Assembly (NCBI GenBank): GCA_021732995.1
Contig: JAKFWA010000132.1
Coordinates: forward strand, 1 to 64,000
From: Planctomycetaceae bacterium
GTDB lineage: Bacteria > Planctomycetota > Planctomycetia > Planctomycetales > Planctomycetaceae
Reading direction: 5' to 3'
Length of the DNA stretch: 64,000 nt
A program made the translations under genes and the position numbers. Under the pieces are notes generated by a model. The model was not told the origin of the DNA. It saw only the letters and a list, made by a program, of their open reading frames with translations, and made no database searches. Below are positions 36,313 to 46,689 of this stretch, one piece after another (position 1 is the first letter of the stretch; each line of letters starts with the position of its first letter).

Positions 36313-39300
36313 ATGGATTTCCTGATGCACCTGACCAGTTGGCTTCGGCCGTTCTGTTCCCCGTCCGTTTCCGTCAAATTTCGACTCAGCCGCGCAGCAG
36401 TTCACACTCGTGAACGTGCCCGATGCCGGGGCCAGCGGAGAGTGGAACGGTTAGAACCTAGAGCGGTTCTGGTTTCCGACTTTGGAGATGCGCCGGACAC
36501 CAGTTCGAGCACGGGCACGGGGAACTATCAGACGTTGCTGGACAACGGTGGTCCCAGCCACATCATCGACTCGGCTCAAACCAAACTCTTTCTCGGCGCG
36601 CGGGTCGACGGCGAGGCGAACGCTGCTCCCAACGCCGCTGCGAATGGTGATGGCATCGGTTCGGCACCGAATGACGAAGACGGCGTTGTTGAATCCGCGC
36701 GGGATTTGTTTTTGACGGCCGGCACCGCTCCGACTGTTCGAGTCCGCGCGACCAACACGACGGGCACAGCAGCCACGCTCTATGGCTGGATCGACTTCAA
36801 TCGCGACGGCGTGTTCGACAACGCGACTGAGCGAACCTCGATATCGGTCCCCAGCGGGACAAACCTCGGAACACTGACGCTCACGTTTCCGGTCATGCCA
36901 ACCACCACGTCGGCCGGGCCGACGTATGCGCGCTTCCGCCTCAGCACGGACACTGCAGGAGCCAATCCCACTGGGGTGGCTGCGAACGGCGAGGTTGAGG
37001 ACTACGCCGCCACGATTCTGCTGCCGAGTTCAGGCTCGGTCACGAACAACAAAAGACTCGGTTATGGGGGCACGTCCCTGGGGCCGCTTGAGACCGGCGA
37101 CCTGTTCGGAACCTCGATCGCCAACATCGGAGACCTGGACAACGATGGAATTACTGATCTCGCAGTTGGAGCTGGTAACGGCGAAGTGAGTGGAGGACCA
37201 TCCAACTCAGGTACGGTATCAATCCTGTTTATGCGCTCGGATGGCAGTGTCCGAAGTCAGGCAAAGATCACTAATAAATCACTGCTCGGCGGCAACATCA
37301 ATTCATCGGATGGAGACGGCCAGTTCGGCAGCGCGATTGCCGCACTGGGAGACTTGGACGGCGATGGAATAGGTGATATCGCCGTCGGCGCGCAAGACGA
37401 CCGGGGCACAGAATTCAACGAAGGCGCCGTGTATGTATTGATGATGAATCGCAATGGCTCGGTAAAAACGCAGGTACGAATTGGCGACGGCGCGGGAGGC
37501 CTTCCCAGAAACTTTCTGCCGGGATCTGCTCATTTCGGCAGTTCCCTTGGGACTCTTGGCGACCTGGACGGTGATGGTGTCGTTGATCTCGCCGTCGGTG
37601 CCCGCGGCGATGACGTTTCCGGCTTTCACGTAGGCGCCGTCCACGTGCTTTTCCTGAAACGGGACGGCAGTGCCAAAGCATACACCACGATCGCCAAAGG
37701 CTTCTCAGGATTTGAGCCTGCCGTCATGGATAGCTTTGACGATCTGGGCAACGCAGTTGCCAGCGCAGGTGACCTGGACGGAGATGGAACCACCGACATG
37801 GTGGTTGCCGCTCAAGGCCAAGACGCCGTATTCGTTCTGTTCCTGAATCGTGACGGGACGGTCAAACGTCACGCTGAGATCAGTGGCCCTCTCCCGGGAC
37901 CAGTTCCTTCGCCGACTGCGGGGTTTGGTCAGTCGCTTGCGAATCTCGGAGACCTGGACGGCGACGGCATTGATGAAATTGCTGTCGGCAACCGTTGGGG
38001 ACATTTTGGAGGTTCGATTTTCGTTCTCTACCTGCGAAGCGATGGCTCAGTCCGAACTCATTCCCGCATCGGTCAGAACGTCAACGGTTTTGCCTCCGAA
38101 AGGCTCGGACAGGGCGATAGCCTCGGCGCCTCGGTGGCAGCTCTCGGAGATCTGAATGGTGATGGTATTGGTGACCTCGCCATTGGTGCCCCGGGCAATG
38201 AGCCTGACGTCCGATCAGCGGGCGGCATCTACATCGTGAATCTGGCTGCTCCGACTCTTGACGTCGACATCAAAGGCAACGGACTGCTGATTGCGAACGG
38301 TGATGTCACGCCATCACCAACCGACTTAACAGACTTTGGATCCGCGAATATCTCCGGCGGGACGCAGCTTCGAAAATTCACCATTAGCGTCACTGGAAAC
38401 ATCCAATTGCAATTGGACGGAATCTCTGCCATCAGTATTAGCGGCGAGCATCCACAAGACTTTTCTGTTACCTCGTTGACGGCTGCGACATTACCGTCCC
38501 CATTGGCTGAACCTGATCCAAAGACGCACTTTCAGATCACCTTCAAGCCGACCGAATATGGCCTGCGCAAGGCAATCGTAAGCATCGCTACAAACGACAG
38601 CGATGAGAGAATTTATACATTTGCAGTTCAAGGCACGGGAGCGCTATTGCGAGATTTCGGAGACGCTCCGGACATCAGCCCAGGCAAAGGTCGCGGGGAC
38701 TACGACACACTTTCTGAGAATGGCGGACCGAGTCACGCGTACGTCAGTTCCCTGTATCTGGGCAGCTTCCTTGATGGGGAAGTTGCTGCGCAGCCCAATC
38801 GCGCCGCGAACGGTGATGATACCGTTGCGCATCGTGTTGATGAGGATGGCGTACTTGATCCGCAGTCGGATCTTCTCATCACCAAGGGGGCTCAACCTCG
38901 AGTGCGATTGCGTGTCACCAACAAGACAGCAGCCGAGGCAATGCTCTCCGGGTGGATCGACTACAACCACAACGGTACATTTGATAATTCAACCGAGCGT
39001 TCTGTTACGGCCATTCCTGCCGGATTGGAAAACGGAATCGTGACGCTCACCTTCCCCACCGTGCCGCCGGACTCGAGCGGACCAACATATGCACGCTTCC
39101 GCTTGAGTACCGATTCTGCCGGATTGAGCGCGACCGGTCCGGCTCAAGACGGAGAAGTTGAAGACTATCTGGTCTCAGTCACCGATGGCAGCGAAGGAGT
39201 TATCGGCGATCAGCTTGTCATTCGGGACAACTTCAACGGATTCAAACGCACGGGACCAGTTGTTTTTCAACACAATGGTGGCACAACAGGAGCGTATCTC

Positions 39301-42300
39301 GGGAGTGCTGTTGCAACAGTGGGCGACCTGGACGGCGACGGCGTTACGGATATGGCAGTTGGAGCGTCGGGCGAAGATGCAGTCTATATTCTATTTATGA
39401 ATCGAGAAGGCACCGTCAGAGATCAAGCCAGGATCGCAGATGGGTCGGCGGGCTTCAGATTGGGTGGAAGCACTTATGGTGCTCCGTCCAGATTTGGTCA
39501 TTCCCTGGCTGGCATCGGCGATCTAGATGGTGATGGCGTTGGTGATTTGGCGGTGGCAGCCAAGTTTGAAAGCGTGACCGAGGGACATGACGGAGCCGTC
39601 TATATACTGCTCTTGAACTCGAACGGAACTGTGAAGGGCTATTCCAGAATTGGCAATGGTTTGGCTGGTCTGCCGCACGCGACACTTAAGGCACATGCTC
39701 GCTTCGGGCTTTCATTGGCGAATGTAGGCGACTTTAATGGAGACGGAACTACTGACTTGGCGGTGGGAGCAACGGGAGATGGAAACGACCCCAGCAGGCA
39801 GGGTGCCGTTTATTTGCTCATGCTGAACACCGATGGCACGGTGAAGCGTCATTCAAAGATTGCAAATGAGTCAGCTACCGTCCATCCCGACGGATGGGAC
39901 ACCTGGGATGAGTTTGGAATTGCAGTGGCGAATCTTGGGGACATCGACCAGGACGGAGTCAGCGATCTCGCGATCGGAGCTAATTACGACGAAAATCTGA
40001 TACGCAACGAAGGCGCTGTTCATATTGTATTGATGAATGCCGACGGCAGTGCGAAACGCCGAGTCAAAATCGCCACTGGTATGTCCGGATTCTCTGAGAA
40101 CCATGGCTCACACTCCGCTTTCGGAAGCGTGCTGGCAAGCTTGGGCGACCTGGACGGAAATGGCGTGGGCGACTTGGCGGTGACCGCCGATCCGTATTAT
40201 GCTGGCACATTATTATATATAATATACTTGGAAAGCGACGGTACCGTACGCAGCACTCGTAAGATCACGAGCGGGCTACTGGGAGCAAACAGCATCGTCA
40301 ATCTCGGCGACCTAGATGGCGACGGATCGCTCGAGTTGGCAATAGGGGCAGACAGGGCCGGCACCAGTAACGTTGCAGCACGTCCCGGCGTCGTTCAGAT
40401 CGTGTCACTGATGCCTGATGTGACTCCGCCGGTCTTGTCTATCACTTCAACTGGCGGTCTGATAACGATTAACCCGATCACGTTTACTTTCGGATTCAAT
40501 GAGAACGTTGTCGGCTTCAGTTCCGACGATATCATCATCACAAGTGGTATCAAAGGGGCGTTCACTGCCGTCGGCAAAGACGTCTTTACACTAGTAGTGA
40601 CTCCATTGGCTGAGGGTACTGTCACGGTCAGCGTCAACGCCAACGCTGTGCAGAACCGAGTTGGGCTGGGCAACGCACTCGTTACGGAATCGGCGGTCGT
40701 GGATCTGACCAGGCCCACTCTTTCCATCAGTCCTGATGGCGAGGCGACGAATCGCAGCCTGGTTGATTTCACATTCCAGTTTAGCGAAACAGTTCTGGGG
40801 TTTGCGGCCACGGATATTGCCGTAACGAGCGGCGTGGTTGTGAATTTCCGTCGAGTTGACGGAGATACCTTCGTAGCTGGTATCGCCCCGACTAATGACG
40901 GGAAGGTAACAGTAGCAGTCGCGGCTTCCAAAGCCATCGATCTCAAGGGGAACCCGAGTGTTGCCGCCAGTGCAAGCATAGTATCCGATCGCACCTCTCC
41001 GACTGCTACCTTCTCCTCCGTGTCGCCTAATCCGCGCGGCTCCCGCGTAGGTGTGGTTACCGTGCAGTTCTCAGAACCTGTGACGGGAGTCAATACCAGC
41101 GATTTCACCCTGAGTCGGGACAATCAGTCCGTCAGCCTGTCCGGCATCACGGTCAACGGCTCCGGCACTACCTACACGCTCGACTTATCGTCGGTTACCA
41201 ACGTCAACGGTGGCTACGTACTCAGCCTTGTGCCACGCGGCTCCGGCATTCAAGACGCCTTTGGCAATCCGTTCTCGCCAATCGCAAGGCTGGGTTGGAC
41301 GAAGGGCGTTCCCTATGTGACGCTCGCCACCAGCAATCCTGTGATCAATGAGTCACAGTCCGCGACAGTTACCGCGAAGCTGACCGATGTCTGGGAACAA
41401 GCTGTGACGGTCAACTTGCGCATTTCGCGGCGAAGGGAGAATGGCGCTTGGCATTCGCCCGCAACAGCGCAAATCATCATACCAGCAGGCAGTACATCAG
41501 GTAGCGTTGCCATCCAGTCGCTCTCTGATGATCGAGACGATGCCGCGGCGAAGATACGCGTGGAGATCGATTCGGTAGTTAACGGACTCGAGTTTAAGAG
41601 TGGTGAAGTCATCATCACTGTTGAGGATGATGATCCCAGCCCGATCTCCGTAGTACGCAACAATGGTTTGCTGACGATCGCCAACACAGCCGGAATTGCG
41701 ACGGATATTCGGATCGGTGTTGACGTCGCAGCATCTCGCGTTCAGATCGAATCGCGGACAGATGGCGCGATTGCATCCGTGTTTCGAACGCCCATAGCGG
41801 GGCTACGAGGAATCGTCGTTAATCTCGGTCCGGATAACGATCGCCTGGCCGCGTCGAACATCATAGTGCCGCTGACGGTCAGCGGTGGAGCCGGCAACGA
41901 TGTGATTGTCGGCGGTGCCGGGGCGGATCTACTGCAAGGCGACGCGGGTGCGGACTCTATCTGGGGAGGCGACGGTCGCGACACGATATCAGGCAGTTCG
42001 GGAGATGACTTCCTGGACGGTGGTGGCTCGCAGGATCTTTTGGTGGAAGTTGGCGATGTAGACCTGACGCTTACCCAAATCTCGCTGACAGGATTAGGCA
42101 CAGACAAGCTGGCTGGTTTTGAAGCGGCAAACCTCACTGGCGGCAACAGTGATAACACGATTGATGCGTCAGCCTTTGAGTTCCCTGTCGGTATCAACGG
42201 GGGCGCGGGGGCGGACACTCTGTTGGGATCGAGCTCTACCGATACTCTGAATGCCGGAGCCGGCAGTGATGCCCTGTACGGATTGGGAGGGCGCGACCTG

Positions 42301-43788
42301 TTGATGGGAGGAGTCGGCGATGATGTTCTCGACGGCGGTGGCAGTAATGATACGCTCGACGGCGGCGCGGGTATGGACAGTGCGCGCCGCAAGAACGATG
42401 TCAATTTCGCCGTGACGAGCACGACGTTCATCGAACTGGCTGGCGACACCGTTCTCAGCAGCGACACGCTGATAAACATCGACTCAATTGCGATTGAGGG
42501 AGGCTTGTCGGCCAATCGTATCAACCTGTCCGCCTGGAGCGGTTCCGGTATCAACACCGTTCGAGGAGGCGGCGGAAATGATCTTATTATCGGATCCAAC
42601 GGACGGGACGACATCGTCACGCTGGACGGTCATGATGTGATCAACGCGCGCGAGGGGGACGACACTATTGATTCCGGGAAAGGTGCGGACTCGCTCATCG
42701 CGGGTGAGGGCAATGACAAACTCGATAGCGGGTGGGGGCGGGACACAGTCTCAGGCGATGCCGGCCACGACTTCATTATTGGCGGCGAGGGCGATGACTC
42801 GCTGACGGGCGGCGCAGGAGCCGACACGATCGAGGGAGTATCAGGAGCTGACTTGATCTGGGGCGGTGAGGGCAACGATAGCCTGTCGGGGGGTAACGGG
42901 GCTCAAACTCTGCTCGGTGAAAGCGGAAACGATCAACTTCGTGGCTTCTCGGGTGACGACGTCCTTGATGGTGGTCCGGGCGTGGACTCACTGGCCGGCG
43001 ATGCGGGTGCGGACACTCTGTCGGGCGGTCCCGGCAATGATGTCTTGAGTGGCGACACTGGCGCAGACCTCATTGATGGTGGTTCCGGAGTCAACCGCCT
43101 CGACGAAACCGTGAATGGCAATGTCGTCATCATTGGAAGATCCGTAGTCTCGGAAGTGCTCGGTGGCGAAGCGCTGCGTAACGTCGACGAGGTCGTTCTG
43201 AGAGGCGGAGCAGGAAGCAATCTGTTCGACGCGCGGGCGTCGACTCTGGCCGTGCAGTTTCTGGGTGGAGCCGGAAATGACACGTTACTCGGTGGGCAAC
43301 TGGCGGATCGGATCTCGGGTGAAGAGGGAGATGACGTAGTTTCGGGCGCTGGCGGCGACGATCTGCTCTCGGGTGGCGTCGGCTTTGATTATTGGCTGGA
43401 GGAAGGCAACACCGATTTCACTGTGAGTAGTACCACAGTGACCTCTGCAGCAACGGGCAGCGAAACTATCGCTGATGTCGAACGCATCGTGCTGATCGGC
43501 GGCAGCAGTGCGAACACGTTGAACGCCACTGCATCCACCGTTCCGGTGATACTGATCGGAGGCCATGGCAACGATACGTTGATTGGCGGATCGCGGGCAG
43601 ACACCTTGAGCGGTGGTAACCGTGATGACTCGACTGTCGCCGGCAGCGATGGCGTTGATTCACTCAACGGTCGTAACGGAGCCGACGTGCTGGAGAACGA
43701 CGCGGCCGACACTAGACCCCTCGGTGAGGGTGACACCCTTGTATCGGACGTCTTCGCTGGCCTGCCCGCCTGGATTGATGCGCTGTAG
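36313..43788 (+). CDS. Giant surface protein: GEVED, FG-GAP, Ig-like, Calx-beta and RTX repeats
   Basis: 2491 residues. The N-terminus has the planctomycete export-associated motif RRVERLEPRAVL (about 43-54). It is followed by GEVED domain 1 (from 56, DFGDAPDTSS, to DGEVEDY-like at about 235), then FG-GAP/integrin-like repeats (about 250-640, recurrent GDLDGDGIxDLAVGA). A choice-of-anchor D-like domain covers about 649-775. GEVED 2 covers about 782-955 and FG-GAP block 2 about 968-1365. Three Ig-like (BapA-type) domains cover about 1370-1660 and a Calx-beta domain about 1666-1775. RTX/hemolysin-type GGxGxDxL calcium repeats run from about 1854 to 2440. The protein is probably secreted and calcium-dependent, in adhesion or matrix. 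The exact transport route is unknown, and no type I exporter is adjacent. Confidence 0.9.
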   Translation: MDFLMHLTSWLRPFCSPSVSVKFRLSRAAVHTRERARCRGQRRVERLEPRAVLVSDFGDAPDTSSSTGTGNYQTLLDNGGPSHIIDSAQTKLFLGARVDGEANAAPNAAANGDGIGSAPNDEDGVVESARDLFLTAGTAPTVRVRATNTTGTAATLYGWIDFNRDGVFDNATERTSISVPSGTNLGTLTLTFPVMPTTTSAGPTYARFRLSTDTAGANPTGVAANGEVEDYAATILLPSSGSVTNNKRLGYGGTSLGPLETGDLFGTSIANIGDLDNDGITDLAVGAGNGEVSGGPSNSGTVSILFMRSDGSVRSQAKITNKSLLGGNINSSDGDGQFGSAIAALGDLDGDGIGDIAVGAQDDRGTEFNEGAVYVLMMNRNGSVKTQVRIGDGAGGLPRNFLPGSAHFGSSLGTLGDLDGDGVVDLAVGARGDDVSGFHVGAVHVLFLKRDGSAKAYTTIAKGFSGFEPAVMDSFDDLGNAVASAGDLDGDGTTDMVVAAQGQDAVFVLFLNRDGTVKRHAEISGPLPGPVPSPTAGFGQSLANLGDLDGDGIDEIAVGNRWGHFGGSIFVLYLRSDGSVRTHSRIGQNVNGFASERLGQGDSLGASVAALGDLNGDGIGDLAIGAPGNEPDVRSAGGIYIVNLAAPTLDVDIKGNGLLIANGDVTPSPTDLTDFGSANISGGTQLRKFTISVTGNIQLQLDGISAISISGEHPQDFSVTSLTAATLPSPLAEPDPKTHFQITFKPTEYGLRKAIVSIATNDSDERIYTFAVQGTGALLRDFGDAPDISPGKGRGDYDTLSENGGPSHAYVSSLYLGSFLDGEVAAQPNRAANGDDTVAHRVDEDGVLDPQSDLLITKGAQPRVRLRVTNKTAAEAMLSGWIDYNHNGTFDNSTERSVTAIPAGLENGIVTLTFPTVPPDSSGPTYARFRLSTDSAGLSATGPAQDGEVEDYLVSVTDGSEGVIGDQLVIRDNFNGFKRTGPVVFQHNGGTTGAYLGSAVATVGDLDGDGVTDMAVGASGEDAVYILFMNREGTVRDQARIADGSAGFRLGGSTYGAPSRFGHSLAGIGDLDGDGVGDLAVAAKFESVTEGHDGAVYILLLNSNGTVKGYSRIGNGLAGLPHATLKAHARFGLSLANVGDFNGDGTTDLAVGATGDGNDPSRQGAVYLLMLNTDGTVKRHSKIANESATVHPDGWDTWDEFGIAVANLGDIDQDGVSDLAIGANYDENLIRNEGAVHIVLMNADGSAKRRVKIATGMSGFSENHGSHSAFGSVLASLGDLDGNGVGDLAVTADPYYAGTLLYIIYLESDGTVRSTRKITSGLLGANSIVNLGDLDGDGSLELAIGADRAGTSNVAARPGVVQIVSLMPDVTPPVLSITSTGGLITINPITFTFGFNENVVGFSSDDIIITSGIKGAFTAVGKDVFTLVVTPLAEGTVTVSVNANAVQNRVGLGNALVTESAVVDLTRPTLSISPDGEATNRSLVDFTFQFSETVLGFAATDIAVTSGVVVNFRRVDGDTFVAGIAPTNDGKVTVAVAASKAIDLKGNPSVAASASIVSDRTSPTATFSSVSPNPRGSRVGVVTVQFSEPVTGVNTSDFTLSRDNQSVSLSGITVNGSGTTYTLDLSSVTNVNGGYVLSLVPRGSGIQDAFGNPFSPIARLGWTKGVPYVTLATSNPVINESQSATVTAKLTDVWEQAVTVNLRISRRRENGAWHSPATAQIIIPAGSTSGSVAIQSLSDDRDDAAAKIRVEIDSVVNGLEFKSGEVIITVEDDDPSPISVVRNNGLLTIANTAGIATDIRIGVDVAASRVQIESRTDGAIASVFRTPIAGLRGIVVNLGPDNDRLAASNIIVPLTVSGGAGNDVIVGGAGADLLQGDAGADSIWGGDGRDTISGSSGDDFLDGGGSQDLLVEVGDVDLTLTQISLTGLGTDKLAGFEAANLTGGNSDNTIDASAFEFPVGINGGAGADTLLGSSSTDTLNAGAGSDALYGLGGRDLLMGGVGDDVLDGGGSNDTLDGGAGMDSARRKNDVNFAVTSTTFIELAGDTVLSSDTLINIDSIAIEGGLSANRINLSAWSGSGINTVRGGGGNDLIIGSNGRDDIVTLDGHDVINAREGDDTIDSGKGADSLIAGEGNDKLDSGWGRDTVSGDAGHDFIIGGEGDDSLTGGAGADTIEGVSGADLIWGGEGNDSLSGGNGAQTLLGESGNDQLRGFSGDDVLDGGPGVDSLAGDAGADTLSGGPGNDVLSGDTGADLIDGGSGVNRLDETVNGNVVIIGRSVVSEVLGGEALRNVDEVVLRGGAGSNLFDARASTLAVQFLGGAGNDTLLGGQLADRISGEEGDDVVSGAGGDDLLSGGVGFDYWLEEGNTDFTVSSTTVTSAATGSETIADVERIVLIGGSSANTLNATASTVPVILIGGHGNDTLIGGSRADTLSGGNRDDSTVAGSDGVDSLNGRNGADVLENDAADTRPLGEGDTLVSDVFAGLPAWIDAL

Positions 43789-43952
43789 CAGGCCGTAGCG
43801 AACGATTGCGATGAACGGCGTTGTGATCGCACCCACGATTGATGCCCAGCACCTCACCTCATCAACCATGGCTGCCTGTGATAGTGGGGCGGAGCATTGA
43901 ACCGAGTGTTGCCTGATGTGTTCGTCAGCGAGTCTGCAATCACTGACGCGAC

Positions 43953-44963
43953 TTAAAAGTCTGCATCAAGCACGATGCGGTATCTGGCCTTGCCTGCCTC
44001 CAGGTGCGCGAAGGCTTCGTTTACCTGACTCATCCGAAAATGTTCGGTCTGAGGCAAGACGTTGTGCCGAGCGGCGAACTCCAGCATCTTTTCCATCGCC
44101 ACGGGTGACCCTGTTGGCGATCCCGAAACTGACTTCTGGCCGAAGATCAGCGACATCGCCGTAATCGGAATGGGATTCATCACCGCGCCCACGACGTGCA
44201 TACGACCGTTCGGACCCAGCGATGCGATCAAGGCGTCCCAGTCGACAGGTACGTTCACGGTCACAATGAGGAGATCAAGCTGGCCAGCCAGCTTCTGAAT
44301 GGCTTGAGAGTCCCGACTGGAGACTACGTGGTGTGCCCCAAACTGCCGGGCTTCGTCGAACTTGCTCTCGCTCGAAGTGAAGGCAGTGACCTCGCAGCCA
44401 TAAGCGGCGGCAAACTTGACTCCCATGTGGCCGAGGCCGCCGATACCCACGATCCCCACATGACTGGTAGGCTTGGCATACATCGCGAGTGGATTGAAAA
44501 CGGTAATCCCACCGCACAACAGTGGACCGGCCTCGGCTACATTGAGCGTCTCAGGTAGCGGAAGCGTCCAAGCCCAATCCGCGCGGATGCGGTTCGCGAA
44601 GCCACCCCGATGACCAACAATTGTAGGCAGAGCCTGGGCGCACAATTGATGCTCCCCGGACTTACAGGAGCGGCAGTGCATACAGCTACCAGAGTTCCAG
44701 CCGATCCCCACTCGCTGTCCGACTGTCAGACCCTTGGCTGTTGATCCAACCTCGACGACGCGGCCAACCACTTCGTGTCCCAGCACGGCCGGGAATTGGG
44801 AGATGTTCCATTCGTCATTCAGCACCGAGAGGTCCGAGTGACACATTCCGCAGTGTTCGACCTGAACCTCGACCTCTTCAGCACCGAGCGGCCCGAGATC
44901 GATCTGCTGGCGGACCAGCTTCTGCTTCACAGCGGGGGCCACCCATGCTTCGGTTACGGACAT
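43953..44963 (-). CDS. Zinc-dependent alcohol dehydrogenase
   Basis: A 336-residue medium-chain dehydrogenase. Catalytic zinc ligands are in CGMCHSDL and GHEVVG. The structural zinc cluster is CMHCRSCKSGEHQLC, and the Rossmann glycines are GIVGIGGLGHMG. It is closest in pattern to the cinnamyl-alcohol/YahK/Adh group that takes NAD(P)H and broad aldehydes. Start MSVTEAWVAP at 44961-44963 is preferred to the longer frame. It is a single gene. A stop-to-stop gap of about 165 bases separates it from the giant gene. Confidence 0.92.
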   Translation of the reverse strand: MSVTEAWVAPAVKQKLVRQQIDLGPLGAEEVEVQVEHCGMCHSDLSVLNDEWNISQFPAVLGHEVVGRVVEVGSTAKGLTVGQRVGIGWNSGSCMHCRSCKSGEHQLCAQALPTIVGHRGGFANRIRADWAWTLPLPETLNVAEAGPLLCGGITVFNPLAMYAKPTSHVGIVGIGGLGHMGVKFAAAYGCEVTAFTSSESKFDEARQFGAHHVVSSRDSQAIQKLAGQLDLLIVTVNVPVDWDALIASLGPNGRMHVVGAVMNPIPITAMSLIFGQKSVSGSPTGSPVAMEKMLEFAARHNVLPQTEHFRMSQVNEAFAHLEAGKARYRIVLDADF

Positions 44964-45152
44964 AACAGCACTCCTGAAATCGAGGCAAACAACACGCTTC
45001 ATTTCCAAACGGCCGCCAGGTCTTGCAACGAAAACCAAGAGCCCACGTCATTGTCTTCTGGCTGGATGGATGGAGTATATTCTCGCGGAGCGCAGCGATC
45101 TCGGATCCATCATTGGCGTCTGCGAAGTGCGAATCAACTCCGCGTGGGACTC

Positions 45153-45692
45153 TCACTTGGCAGTGGCTGCCGTCATGCGGGCGACCGCACCGGTCTGCTG
45201 TGAGAAAGCAGTATCTGATCCCTGACGGAACCGCAGAACTGCCACCACACCGACTCCGACGAACACTCCCAATGTGATCAACTGCGTGACAGCGAACACG
45301 GGCTCCGATTGAGTTGGAGCTAACGCTTTCAGCGCGGGCACCTTCAGGAACAGTTGCACGATCAAGACGAAGAAATTCAGGTATTGAGCGGTGACAGCCG
45401 AGGCCACATAAGTCCCTCGCCACCAGCCTGACAGCCCTCGTTGATAACGTGCGACAACCGCGACGAGCAGCACGACGAGAGAGATCACGCCCAGCACATG
45501 TGCGGGGGTTACATGATCAACGGGAAACAGAAAGCCGCTGGCGCTGGTCGCAATCGTTGTCGCCAGAAACAGCGCCGTCCAACGATCGAGCCGCTGCCTG
45601 TTCAGCAACCCCCACAGCACAGCGAAGCCGGTCCCCAGCCCAACCAGGCTCAGCAGGAGATGCACGTAGGTAAGGAATGCGATGGCGTTCAT
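45153..45692 (-). CDS. Uncharacterised polytopic membrane protein
   Basis: A 179-residue protein with about five hydrophobic segments (YVHLLLSLVGLGTGFAVLWGL, ATTIATSASGFLFPV, VLGVISLVVLLVAVVARY, LNFFVLIVQLFL, LITLGVFVGVGVVAVLRF). A conserved-looking FPVDHVTPAH lies between segments 2 and 3. No family is assigned. It is upstream of and parallel to the dehydrogenase gene. Confidence 0.72.
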   Translation of the reverse strand: MNAIAFLTYVHLLLSLVGLGTGFAVLWGLLNRQRLDRWTALFLATTIATSASGFLFPVDHVTPAHVLGVISLVVLLVAVVARYQRGLSGWWRGTYVASAVTAQYLNFFVLIVQLFLKVPALKALAPTQSEPVFAVTQLITLGVFVGVGVVAVLRFRQGSDTAFSQQTGAVARMTAATAK

Positions 45693-46000
45693 GATTGGAC
45701 TCCTTTGTTGAAGCGGATTTGTTTCTGGACAGAAAGGAGTACCGCCGCCCGCAAGGAACCTTACAGGAAATGATCTGAATCGCAGGAAATCGCTGAGTTC
45801 ATGGCCCTGCTTGCGAAGTGCCAGCCGAATTCGCGACGTTCGAAGACGCGCTGGTGGATCTTCTGAAGGCTGCGCTCGCCAGACCAGATGTCCTCGGCCT
45901 CACTCAAGGAGCGACAACCGATGAGGCGCAGCCCTCGGCAAAGTTGCTCGCATTGCACATCACACTGGCACGGGCAGGAACGTGATGCCAACGGTCCCGT
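45693..46000. other. Intergenic region
   Basis: About 310 bases between two minus-strand genes. Short frames on both strands look like noise (no Shine-Dalgarno, Cys/Arg-rich). It probably holds the promoter of the membrane protein gene and the end of the lipid-locus transcript. Confidence 0.4.
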
Positions 46001-46645
46001 TCATTGGTGCGTCAGGTGCTGCACCCAAGCGGGAGGGGCGTTGAGTAAGATGCTGTCGCGGCAAACTCGATGCTTTCCGAGGTGCGCATTCATCAGCGCA
46101 TCGACTTCCAGGATTCGGTTACGGTCGATCCCTAACGTAGCCGCTTTACGAATTGGTCGAATATACATGTATTCGAAGTAGCTCAACGTGCCGCCTGGTT
46201 TCAGTAGTCGCAGGTAACAGTCGAGAATTTGCTCAACGATCGCAGTGGGAAAGTTAATGTGTGGCAGCCCAGAAACGATGAAGTCGTAAGGGGCGGAAGA
46301 CGCAAACTCCTGGAGCGGCATCTGATAGACGGTCGTGACATTGGCGGCAGCTTGCCAACGGCGATCGGTCGCCAAACGGCTGCGCAAAACTTCAGCGAAT
46401 GCTGGGTTGAGCTCCACAACGTCGAACGTGTCGTGAGCTTGCAGGTGTTGCAAGATTTGATTCGTAAAGACACCGGTTCCCGGTCCACATTCGAGAACTC
46501 GGATTGGTGAGTCGCTGCGCCGGGCGAGATGTCGCGTGATCGCTGCCGCCAGAAAGCGACTGCTCGGGACAATGGAACCGGTTGTTTCGAAGTGGCGGCT
46601 GAACTCTCGGAAAAACAGCACATTGTCGCGGAACGTCTGAAACAT
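46001..46645 (-). CDS. PmtA-like phospholipid N-methyltransferase (class I SAM)
   Basis: A 214-residue SAM methyltransferase. The N-terminus FFREFSRHFETTGSIVPSSRFL is the pattern of PmtA/KsgA-like phospholipid methyltransferases. SAM motif I is VLECGPGTGVFT, motif II DVVELNPAFA and motif IV FIVSGLPHINFP. A phosphatidylethanolamine or related lipid is the likely acceptor, in keeping with the phosphatidylserine decarboxylase gene in the divergent arm. The start is uncertain. ATG at 46645 has a GGAG upstream. A GTG at 46693 would overlap the previous stop as GTGA and give 230 residues. Confidence 0.78.
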   Translation of the reverse strand: MFQTFRDNVLFFREFSRHFETTGSIVPSSRFLAAAITRHLARRSDSPIRVLECGPGTGVFTNQILQHLQAHDTFDVVELNPAFAEVLRSRLATDRRWQAAANVTTVYQMPLQEFASSAPYDFIVSGLPHINFPTAIVEQILDCYLRLLKPGGTLSYFEYMYIRPIRKAATLGIDRNRILEVDALMNAHLGKHRVCRDSILLNAPPAWVQHLTHQ

Positions 46646-46689
46646 GGCGGGTTGACTCCGCAGGAGGCTCATTGAGCGGCAACCGTCGA

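Noticed and set aside
41874-43720. CRISPR-like periodic repeats
   Set aside because: The periodicity is the RTX nonapeptide coding repeat, in frame and degenerate at DNA level, not identical repeats with unique spacers.
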